From assembly GCA_003427395.1 (NCBI GenBank), contig BFEA01000460.1, positions 220,148-263,497 of the forward strand: a stretch of DNA of 43,350 nucleotides, given 5' to 3'. Of this stretch, positions 35,122 to 43,350 are shown piece by piece; the stretch's first letter is position 1, and every line of letters starts with the position of its first letter. The position numbers and the translations under genes are program-made. Origin of the DNA: Chara braunii. Taxonomy: Eukaryota > Streptophyta > Charophyceae > Charales > Characeae. The notes beneath the pieces are model-generated. The model searched no databases, was not told where the DNA came from, and was given only the letters and a program-made list of their open reading frames with translations.

Positions 35122-36313
35122 ATTTTCCCACACCTTTCTTTTTTTTCAAGAAAGTTGGCGAAACACATTGAATGGCAGTTCGATTCTTGATCGGCAGTTT
35201 GATCCTTGATTGGCATTCCGCTGATTGGTTCCCTTCGGCATTGTGGAAGGTATGGGGAGAATCGCGATTTTTCCCCCACTTTTTTTTTTCGAGAAAGTTT
35301 GCGAAACGCATTGAATGGTAGTTCGAATCTTGATCGGCAGTTGGATCCTTGATTGACAATTCGCTGACTGGTTTCCTTCGGGATTGTGGAAGGTGGGAGA
35401 GAATCTCGATTCTCCCCCCACATTTTTCGTTTCAAGAAAATGGGTGAGATACATTGAATGGCAGTTCGATCCTTGATTGGTAGTTTGATCCTTAATTCGC
35501 AGTTCGACCCTTGATTGGCAGCTTGATCCGTGATTGGCATTTCGTTGATTGAGTCCCTTTGGCATTGTGAAAGGTGGGGGGATTCACCCCACCTTTTTTT
35601 TTATGAGAAAGTCGGCGAAATAAATTGTATGGCAGTTCGATTCTTAATTGGCAGTTCGATCCTTGATTGGGACTTCGCTGACTGGTTCCCTTCGGCATTG
35701 TGAAAGGTGAGGGAAAAATCGCCCCATCTTTTTTGTTTCGAGAAAACGAGCAAAACACATTTAATGGCAGTTCGATCCTTGATTGACACTTTGTTGATTG
35801 AGTCTCTTTGGTAGTGTGAAAGATGGGGGGAGAATCGTGATTCTCCCCCCACCTTTTTTGTTTTGAGAAAACGGGCGAACCACATTGAATGGCAGTTTGA
35901 CCCTTGATTGGCACTTCGTTGATTGAGTCTCTTTTGGCATTGTGAAAGGTGGGGCGAGAATTGCGATTCTCCTCCTACCTTTTCTGTTTCGAGAAAACCG
36001 GTGAAACACATTGAATGGCAGTTCGATCCTTGATTGGCAGTTCGATCCTTGACTGACACTTCGCTGATTGGTTCCCTTCGGCATTGTGAGAGTTGGGCGG
36101 AGGATCGCCTTTCTATCCCAACCTTTATTTTTCGTGCTTTTGTTTTCGAGAAAACCGGCGAAACACATTGAATGCTAGCTCGATCCTTGATTGGCACTTC
36201 GGTTCGTGATTGACACTTCATTGATTGGTTCCTTTTGGCATTGTCAAAGGTGGGGGCGAAATCGGGATTCTCCCCCCACTTTTTATTTTTTCGAGAGAGC
36301 CGGTAAAATACCT
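35118..36313. repeat. palindrome-bearing satellite array, right half
   Basis: Same monomer as the array at 294-5802: palindrome, T-tract, GAGAAAGTCGGCGAAAC-type block and 18-20 bp subunits. About eight units are seen here. The first unit is cut in its palindrome centre at the LTR border; joined to 5802 it makes one normal monomer. The array therefore pre-dates the retrotransposon. It ends near 36313, where the sequence turns into the exon-like region of the downstream pseudogene. Confidence 0.92.
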
Positions 36314-36336
36314 CCATCGAAACTTGGATCCGTGAC

Positions 36337-36566
36337 ACGGTGCATTGCTCGTTGGTTGCCAGTGTGGAAGGTGGACCGTTGACGATGCGGAAGCGTTTAG
36401 TAAGGCTATTGTGCAACGACACCCCACTTATGTCACAACATTGCCCAACGAACTGGCGGACCTCCATATCCGTTTCAGACCACCACCACGACAGTTCAGC
36501 ACAACCAGCCAGCACCCTATCAGGGTTGAGCCCGCCCTCAAGTTTTATTCGAGATGGCATCCAAAG
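36337..36566 (+). pseudogene. first exon-like segment of a decayed gene
   Basis: Open frame with protein-like sequence (TVDDAEAFSKAIVQRHPTYV, TLPNELADLHIRFRPPPRQF, LKFYSRWHPK) ending at a donor-like AAG/GTATGA (36566/36567). A second frame just upstream (SIETWIRDTVHCSLVASVEG) suggests a frameshift near 36375. The 5' part is missing: the satellite array begins immediately upstream. It is probably the same gene as the region from 39503, because both contain an FRPPP motif and the orientation agrees. The protein family is unknown. Confidence 0.4.
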
Positions 36567-36619
36567 GTATGATTGGCAAGTTGTTTTCGTTTGTTTGTGT
36601 TTGTGCGGCAGCCCATTCT

Positions 36620-39165
36620 AGTTCCAGTTGAGTCCTCCAATGGTCCGGCGCCTCGACGACGCCGGAGGATCTGGTGGTCCGACGTCCTAAGGGTGTCATA
36701 CCCTCCGATGGACTGGCGTCCACGGGCCGCCGGACCATTCGATGGTCCGGCGTTCCTCGAGCCGCCAGACCATAAGATGGCAGGACAGTCGGAGGGTCGG
36801 TCGGCGCGAGGACGTTAGACAATCGGATGGTCCGGTGGCTCGATGACGTCGGACCATCGGATGGTCCAACGTCCTCAAGGCTCCACACCCTCAGATGGTC
36901 CGGCGTCCTCGAGCCGCCGGACCATCGGATGGCATGACCATGGAAGGGTATGTTTACCCGAACCTCCAATACGAGGACGCTGGACCATCTGATGGCTATG
37001 CCATTCGACGGTCCAGCTGCTCGAGGACACCGATGGTCCGGTCAGATGGTCTGGCCTCCTCAAGGCGCCAGACCCTTTGAGGGTCTCGCATCATTAAGGC
37101 GTCAGACCCTCTGATGGTCCGGCGTCCTCAAGGCGCCAGACCCTCCAATGCTCCAACGCCTCGACGACGCCGGACTAATCTGGTCGGACCATCCGATGGT
37201 CCGGCGCCCTCGAGCCGCTGGACCATCGGATGGCACAACCATCGAACGATGTGGCGTTGTCAAGGCACCGGAGCATTCGAGGTTCTGGCGCCTTGACGAC
37301 GCCAGACCATCGGAGGGTCTGGCGCCTTAACGGCACCCGACCAGCCGATGGTCTGGCGCCTCGACGACGCTGGACCATCTGATGGTTGTGCCATCAGATG
37401 GTCCGGCGCATAGACGACATGGATCATCCGGTCATATGGTCCATCATCGTCGAGGCGCCAGACCCTTCGATGGTCCGGTGTCGTTAAGGCGCCAGACCCT
37501 CCAATGCTCCGGTGCCTCGACGACACCGAACCAATCTGGTCGGACCATCGGATGGCACAACCGTTAGATGGTGCGACCTTGTCAAGGCGCCAGAGCATTG
37601 GAGGTTCTAGCGCCTTGACGACACCGGACCATGGGAGGGTCTGGCGCCTTAACGACGTTGGACCATCCGATGGCCTGGCGCCTCGAGGACGTCGGACCAT
37701 CTGATGATTGTACCATCCGTTGGACCCTCCAACGCTTTGGCGCCTCGACGACGCCGGAGCAATCTGGCTGGACCGTTCGATGGTCCGGCGTCCTCGATCC
37801 GCCGGACCATCGGATGGCACAACCGTCAGATGGTGCAGTGTTATAGAGGCGCCGGAGCATTGGAGGTTATGGCGCCTTAACGACGTCAGACCATCGGAGG
37901 GTCTGGCGCCTTAACGATGCCGGACCATCCGATGGTCTGGCTCCTCGACGATGCCTGACCATCTCATGGTTGTGCCATCCAGTGCTCCGGCACATGGATG
38001 ACGTTGATAGTCCTGTCATATGGTCCGGCGTCGTCAAGGCACCAGACCCTCCGATGGTCGGGCATTGTCGAGGCGCCAGACCCTCCGATGGTCCGGCATC
38101 GTTAAGGCGCCAGACCTTCCAATGCTCCGCCGCCTCGACCATGTCGAACCAATCTGGTCGGACCGTCTGATGGACCAACGTCCTCGAGGCGAAGGACCAT
38201 CGGATGGCACAACCGTCAAATGGTGTGGCGTTGTCGAGGCGCCGGAGCATTGGAGGCTCTAGCGCCTTGACGACGCCGGACCGTCAGATGGTCTGGCGCC
38301 TTAACGACGCTGGACAGTTCGATGTTTTGGCGCCTCGACGATGCTGGACCATCTCATGGTTGTATCATCCGATGGTCCGGCGCATCAACGACGCCGATGG
38401 TCCGGTTAAATGGTCCGGCGTCGTCGAGGCACCAAACCCTCCGATGGTCCGACGTCGTGAAGGCGCCAGACCCTCCAATGGTCCGGCATCGTCAAAGCGG
38501 CAGAACCTCCAATGCACCGGCGCCTCGACAACGCCGCACCATCCGGCGGTTGTGCCATCCGATGGTCCAGCGGCTCGAGGCCGCCAGACCATCGGACGGT
38601 CCGGTAAGAGGGTCCGCCCTCGTCGAGGCACCAAACCCTCCGACGGTCCGACATCGTTAAGGCCCCAGACCTTCCGATGGTCCGACATCCTCAAGGCTCC
38701 AGACCCTCCGATGGTCCGACGCCTTGACGACGGGGACCGTCTGATGGTCGTTCCATCCGATGGTCCGGCGGCTCGAGGACGCCGGACCACCGGAAGGTCT
38801 GGCGGTTCCGAGGACGCCAGGCCATCTGATGGTCCGGCTTCCTCAAGGCGCCAAACCCCCTGATGGTCCGTCATCCTCAAGGCGCCAGACCCTCGATGCT
38901 CTAGCATCCTCAAGGCGCCAGACCCTCCAATGGTCAGGCGCCTTGACGACGTCAGAGAATCTGATGGTCGTGCCATCCGATGATCCGGAGGCTCGAGGGC
39001 GCCACGCCCTTCAGCGATCTGATTATCCCGCGTCGTTGAGGCGCCAGACCCTTCAATGCTCCGACGCCTTGACGACGCCGGAGCATCTGATGGTTCGGCA
39101 TCCTTAGGACGCCAGACCTTTCGATGGATGGTCCGACGTTCCCAAAGCATCACACCCTCAAAAGG
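36620..39165. repeat. GC-rich palindromic minisatellite
   Basis: About 2.5 kb of roughly 33-bp units of the type GATGGTCCGGCG, CCTCGACGA, CGCCGGACCATC, where GGTCCGGCG and CGCCGGACC are inverted arms. Arms and centres vary (CGTCGTCAAGGCGCCAGACC and similar). A higher-order pattern is visible: the word GGATGGCACAACC recurs near 37230, 37551, 37813 and 38199 with similar following sequence. Several frames stay open for hundreds of codons because the units lack stop codons; I do not regard these as genes. It lies between donor-like 36567 and acceptor-like 39502 and so probably inside an intron. Confidence 0.88.
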
Positions 39166-39184
39166 GTCTGGGGTCACGAATGTC

Positions 39185-39465
39185 GCACGTTGTGAGCGAC
39201 CCTTTCCTCTCCTTGTGTTGAGGACTGGCCATCGATTGTTGGGGAGGTTGATTTGGTTAGGTACGTGCCCTGAGGTCTGGGCATGGCGTGATTGGAACAG
39301 TCCTTTCCCGTTAGGCTGGTAGGGATGTTGGGGTGGCAGCAAGTGATTTCCTGTTTACCTGTTGCCATTGTGTTTTTCCTGTGCTGGTGCTGAGAACTAG
39401 ACATCGCTTGGTGTTAACGGCCCTTTCCCATTAGGGGAATACGCAGGTTGGGGTGGTCAGATATT
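39185..39465. repeat. short tandem duplication in the putative intron
   Basis: Two related blocks: CCTTTCCCGTTAGG then ATGTTGGGGTGG (about 39301-39335) and CCTTTCCCATTAGG then GGTTGGGGTGG (about 39422-39458). Each is preceded by a related GAGGACTGGCCATCG or GAGAACTAGACATCG word. Noncoding. Confidence 0.5.
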
Positions 39466-39502
39466 TCGTCAACTTACCCATTCCCTATGTCTGCGCTTGT
39501 AG

Positions 39503-40512
39503 ATGTCATGTGCATGTCTGGTGCCCGTATTGCAGACTATGCTTTATGTAATGGTCGACAAGGCACCACCCAGTCCGAACATTGGTTAGATGCTCTAGTA
39601 CTAATGAAGGTTGGCAGCATGTCGTTGCCACCTTCCGTCCCCCCCCCTTCTCCTTACAGTATGTTTGTTTCGTATATTACGCCGGTATGGGATGCGGTGT
39701 TCAACAGTTGCTTGCTCGTCAGGGGTCTCTAAGCCGAAGGTTGTCGGAAGGGCCGTCACATTCCAAGAGAAGTATTGGGCAATCGATTGGCTCCTTGGTA
39801 TGAAAGTCCCCTATTGTAGGCCAGTCATTTTCTTGCGGGATGAGAGTGGCGGTTACTACCCTGTTGGGGTATCAAGACTTACTCATTTGATAAGAACATC
39901 CCTGACAAGGAGTACATGAGATTCCATCTCACAACATGTTTCGACATCGATGGTCACGAGGTGTCTGACAACTACAAGCTCATATCGCTCCACGTCGAGA
40001 AGTTCCAAGGTTTCGACATGCGCGCTGCATCAATGCCACTGTTCGACAAGTCGAAGAAGAAGGATGTGTTGCAGATAGTGATGCTAAGGCCGCTCGAGTT
40101 CCTCAAACATTTTAATTGTTGTAAAGCGTCGAACCGTATCGTGACGATTGACAACATGCTGAAGTTGTTAACTCCCTTCGTGTCGTTCGACTGTGAGCTT
40201 CAAGCCTTCGCAAACATAGTGCAATGTTACAAACTGCAGATGATGGGCCAAGCCGTTTTGCGGACTACTGTCTCTTTCTGCTCACCAAAGGCGGTAGGCA
40301 AGAGCTGTGGGGAAACGAAAACATCCGCCCAAATGAACAAAAGCAGGGTCGCATCGACACATGCAAAGAGCGTGAGAAAGTCTACAGCTCCACTCAGGAA
40401 AAAGGGTGTGTCTGCAAAACGGGCACAGTCACATGCTGAATGTGCTGCTCGCGTTTCTTTGTCTCCCGCTGTTGGGGCCACTCACCATGAGGATGGCAAC
40501 GAAAAGACATAG
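39503..40512 (+). pseudogene. decayed ORF, N-terminal module of unknown family
   Basis: Begins after an acceptor-like CTTGTAG. Protein-like segments run in order through several frames: MCMSGARIADYALCNGRQG, WQHVVATFRPPPFSLQYVCF, VGRAVTFQEKYWAIDWLLGM, RPVIFLRDESGGYYPVG, YSFDKNIPDKEYMRFHLTTC, SDNYKLISLHVEKFQGFDMR, DVLQIVMLRPLEFLKHFNC. One-base frameshifts lie near 39600, 39730 and 39885. From 39916 the frame is open to 40510 and ends in a basic, Lys/Ser/Ala-rich tail. The whole looks like one mid-sized domain followed by a linker. I do not recognise the family and there is no catalytic motif I can name. The phase does not match exon 36337-36566 without an indel. Confidence 0.5.
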
Positions 40513-41230
40513 GAGGACTCGCACTTCCGGCAGTCGGGCGGTGAGCAGTGGGCCGAGGACAACGACGCGAACGACACAAAAGGCGACGATGACGAACTTC
40601 GGTTTTGTGACGGTGCAGAAGATGAAGAGGAAAGCTTAGAGGATGGTTGGGCCCAAGGTGATGGTGGTGAAGGCAAAGAGGATGGTGGTCATGAAGGTGA
40701 TGAGACTGAAGAAGAAGAGGATGAGGATGCAAGTGGCGAGGATGTCGAAGAACAGGAAGACAACTACGAAGGCGGAAGCGAAGGAGATGAAAGTGGGGTG
40801 AATGACAACGACGGCGGGAGTAATGGTTCACAGAAAAGGCGGGAAGAGTATTATCGGGCCACAAGTCATCACGACCCGTCCGAAGAAGACGGTGTGTTGC
40901 ATGTTACACAGAGGTCTGTATGCATGTGCAAGAGGAAAATGAAAGTTGAGAGAACAGAGGAAGAGAAGCGGAGACAAGCTAAGCTCATCACTCTGCAAGC
41001 CTCAAAGGAGGCTTACAAGAAATCCTTAGAGGCTCAATCCGCTTAACCAGCCAAGGAAAAGCGTGAGCGCCCTCGATCTTCCCAGAGACCGAAAAAGAAA
41101 GCGAAGGCTGAGGAGTCAAAGGAAGTGGCAGACTCTGGGGACGGGGTTGACCTACAACATACAGCATCGAATCCAGGAGAGTTGACAAACGATACTATCG
41201 ACACCACAAAATGTTTTTTCCTCGAATAGG
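40513..41230 (+). pseudogene. decayed ORF, acidic linker then basic coiled region
   Basis: Continues the preceding region in another frame. About 80 residues are dominated by Asp, Glu and Gly (GDETEEEEDEDASGEDVEEQ), then a basic segment (VERTEEEKRRQAKLITLQAS, KEAYKKSLEAQSA). A TAA at 41044-41046 interrupts it; the frame resumes as PAKEKRERPRSSQRPKKKAK, a nuclear-localisation-like cluster. Another stop (TAG near 41227) precedes the next module. The acidic then basic linker is typical of chromatin- or DNA-associated proteins, but that is only composition. Confidence 0.45.
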
Positions 41231-42655
41231 ACGCGGGCGAAAATGCGATAGATCGGCCTACCCAATTTTTTATCAACGTCGTCAACATACTGCCCAACCC
41301 ATCAGAAGGTGTTTAATACAACCACATGCCGTTGAACGAGATGTTGGTCAACTCTATCAGGGACACAATGGAACACTGGACAAATGGGACAAAAATACGT
41401 GGATTCTTGCTCTGGTCGTACAAATGAAGAAGGAAGGTCGGAACAAGTGGGAGCGTGTGAAGCCGGAGGAGTGGGATGATGACAAGGTTGCCTTCTACCA
41501 TTGGTACACCGTGGTCGGCCAATATACAGCGGAGGCAGCAAAGAGGTTGGTCGTTGTTGGATCGTATGCTGCCCAAATTTGGGGCGTGCATTCTTGGAAG
41601 GCGCAGGTTCTGTATTTTGACGACGACCATTTGGAGGGGTATGCATACATCTCCAAGTTTGACAACAGCAGGGAGACACGTGCTATCCCAACGTCGTTTC
41701 GAATGGTTGTGACTGCTATAAGAGGACTATGACAGAATATGAAAGAGGTAAAAGGTGATTGGCATCAGGCGAAGACGGTGGATGAAAGAACTGCACAGCG
41801 TAACCAATATCAGGAGTTCGTACGGAAAGCTATACGGATAACTCCGGACGCCACGCTCTGGAACCAGTAGTTGGCGAAAAGATTTGTGAGGAATTGGTCA
41901 AACCTATTAAGGCCCTACATGTGTCTCGCAGCGAGCAGTAAGGTGGTGTTGAATCTGGTTCAGAAGTTCTTTGACAAATAGGAGAAAGGGGAACTACCTG
42001 GGCAGGACCGCGTCAGACCAGTGGATCAGGAAGGGAAAGCAGGCGAGGCGGCAGGACCGGGCTCTGCTACGAAGACCGTGAAAGGCAAAAAAGTGTTGGT
42101 GCACTACGTCCACTCCAACAAAAACTCATCCGGTTTCTATGTTTGCATCAATGATCCCCCAACAAGCGCATGGAAGGTGGTCGGCGATTTCACGTCAAGG
42201 GAGAAGGAGATGGTCTTCGAGAAAATACTTACGGGACACGTTGTCGTCACGATCGAAAGGGCATTCTTAAAAAAATTGATGAACAAGCAAGACTTGTACG
42301 TGGAGGTGAGAAGGGAAAGATATATGGCGCACATGTTTAACTATGTCATGTTCAAGATCGAGCAGAGGTCGAAGGAGGAGTGAAATGACAAGTTCTTGAT
42401 TGGATACGATACCATAATGAGGTGGTTTGCACCATGAGGGTTGACAAGGGAGAAATGTGAAGTAACCAAGTTGAACATTCCAGCAGATAAGACAATCAAT
42501 GTTCCAAAACGATTGGGCGACGTGGATGAGGCAAAACTAGGAAAAGGGAATGTTGGGGGGCACAAGGTGATGACTGCAATATATATGGAGCGTTCGTACT
42601 TCCTCAAACCTTTTCTGTATGAAAATATTAGCACAGTCGACCATTTTGAGGGATG
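41231..42655 (+). pseudogene. decayed ORF, possible ParB-like module
   Basis: Protein-like segments: DRPTQFFINVVNILPNPSEG, HMPLNEMLVNSIRDTMEHW, VVGQYTAEAAKRLVVVGSYA (41511-41570), WKAQVLYFDDDHLEGYAYIS, KFDNSRETRAIPTSFRMVV, VHYVHSNKNSSGFYVCINDP, EVRRERYMAHMFNYVMFKIE. The succession of an INVVNILPNP strand, an LVNSI helix, a GQ-T-EAAKRL helix and a late FDNSRE word resembles the ParB/Srx-type nuclease fold, in which a GxR/H-xxAA helix binds nucleotide. This is a resemblance read by eye only. Stops at IRGL-stop-QNM (TGA), NQ-stop-LAKRF (TAG), FDK-stop-EKG (TAG), KEE-stop-NDK (TGA), FAP-stop-GL (TGA) and EG-stop-VWRI (TGA); several fit a lost Trp or Gln. A frameshift lies between about 41345 and 41420. 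Confidence 0.4.
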
Positions 42656-43180
42656 AGTGTGGCGGATCAGCTCAAATGCTCAACACATAATGTGGGACAA
42701 CCGCAAAGATCACACGACGTATCTTCCTGTATGCACCACACCTATGGACGCACTGCACCCGCCAGAAGATTTGACTCGTGCTGTGAGGAAAGTTGAGTTG
42801 TCACCTTGCAGTGTTGGACTTGGCTCCGTTGAAGAATCTCGGCGCATGGAATGAGCAAAGCTTTCATGAGCTCCGCCAAATGATGACGGTGTTGTGCGGG
42901 ACACATTGGGCGCTAATCATATTCAGCACGTTGAAAGGCGAGGAAAAGGTCCTGAGGAACGTGTTCAGGTGGGAGGGTGTGAGAGTTCTTCTATGGCGTT
43001 GGCGCCGTTATAGCGAAGCGGCATCATCCTGCACCCAAGTTGGAAACCTTCCCTTGACAGGGTGTGACTCCATGTCCATAGTGTTGCACGATACAGACAA
43101 TGATTTGAAAAAGGTCATGGTCGCAAAGCCTTGTGGGGAGGGTTGTCGACCCCCGGGCCCGGGGCCCAGCGGGGGTCAAG
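42656..43180 (+). pseudogene. decayed ORF, possible methyltransferase-like C-terminus
   Basis: Continues the preceding frame (RISSNAQHIMWDNRKDHTTY, MDALHPPEDLTRAVRKVELS) and shifts frame near 42800-42820 to AVLDLAPLKNLGAWNEQSF, HELRQMMTVLCGTHWALII, LRNVFRWEGVRV. A strand ending in LDLAP, then a Trp-containing loop, then a helix and an LCGTHWALIIFS strand is reminiscent of motif IV and the following strand of N4/N6 DNA methyltransferases, whose consensus is DPPY or DPPW. That motif is not intact here. It could equally be an unrelated Rossmann-like or novel domain. The region ends in a GGGCCC-rich palindrome near 43145-43176. Confidence 0.3.
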
Positions 43181-43350
43181 GAAACGAAAGCTGGAAAAAA
43201 AAAACAAAAGAAAAAGGAAACAAAAGAAAAAGAGGAATGAATCTTCCGCTAGAATATGGAACCATACGTCGCCATATGTTTTGTCTTTTGTGCAAGTGGT
43301 GACGAGTGGGGCAAGACCCTCGTAGGAAAAGGAAACGAAAGCTGAAAAAA
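43181..43350. other. A-rich tail with a 22-bp direct repeat
   Basis: The word AGGAAACGAAAGCTG followed by an A-run occurs at about 43178-43205 and again at 43329-43350, at the window edge. The segment between is A/G-rich and then includes a protein-like stretch. It may be the start of another repeat array, but the window ends here. Confidence 0.4.

Noticed and set aside
37260-39342. Open frames up to 325 codons across the GC-rich minisatellite on both strands
   Set aside because: Frames are open on both strands because the 33-bp unit lacks stops; the product is a degenerate repeat (RRLDDAGPSDGLAP-like) without any domain.
39609-39740. A second intron starting at AAG/GTTGGC
   Set aside because: A protein-like frame (WQHVVATFRPPPFSLQYVCF) continues straight through, so a one-base frameshift explains the change better.

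Overview
This is eukaryotic repeat DNA with no intact gene that I can support. The coding relics, their spliceosomal-type intron signals, and the plant-type primer-binding site point to a streptophyte. The Gag and second-ORF proteins look like families I associate with the charophyte alga Chara; that assignment is from memory and not proven here. A Nextera transposase junction adaptor, a run of Ns and a duplicated flank show that this is a short-read, mate-pair scaffold.

Layout. Positions 1-80 are an (AG)n tract. From about 294 to 5802, and again from 35118 to about 36313, lie two halves of one satellite array. Its monomers carry a G-rich/C-rich palindrome followed by a T-tract, in two alternating versions. 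The array is split by a very large LTR retrotransposon on the minus strand (5803-35117, about 29.3 kb). Its 3' LTR is on the left (5803-15058) and its 5' LTR on the right (27055-35117). The LTRs are therefore about 8-9 kb each, very long for any plant element. A tRNA-Asp-type primer-binding site abuts the right LTR, a polypurine tract abuts the left one, and a 4-bp target duplication (ccaa) flanks the element.

The internal region reads right to left: leader, Gag with CCHC knuckle, protease (DTG), reverse transcriptase (YIDD), RNase H, and integrase (HHCC plus D,D,E). After integrase comes a second long ORF with its own CCHC knuckle. Its ATG overlaps the stop of a probable spliced pol end (ATGA). 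All of these are broken by stop codons, mostly reachable by single C-to-T or G-to-A changes, and by small frameshifts. Two inverted copies of a 415-bp hAT-like MITE have jumped into gag-pol, each flanked by an 8-bp duplication. Removing them restores the reading frame.

The LTRs hold further structure present in both copies: about five degenerate 125-bp repeats, and a cluster of about ten hairpins with a nearly constant loop but different, mutually complementary stems.

Right of the satellite (36314-43350) is a decayed plus-strand gene. Its probable first intron is filled by a 2.5-kb GC-rich palindromic minisatellite. Its protein has an unknown N-terminal module, a very acidic linker, a segment resembling a ParB-type fold, and a C-terminal part that could be a degenerate methyltransferase. 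The last two readings are tentative.
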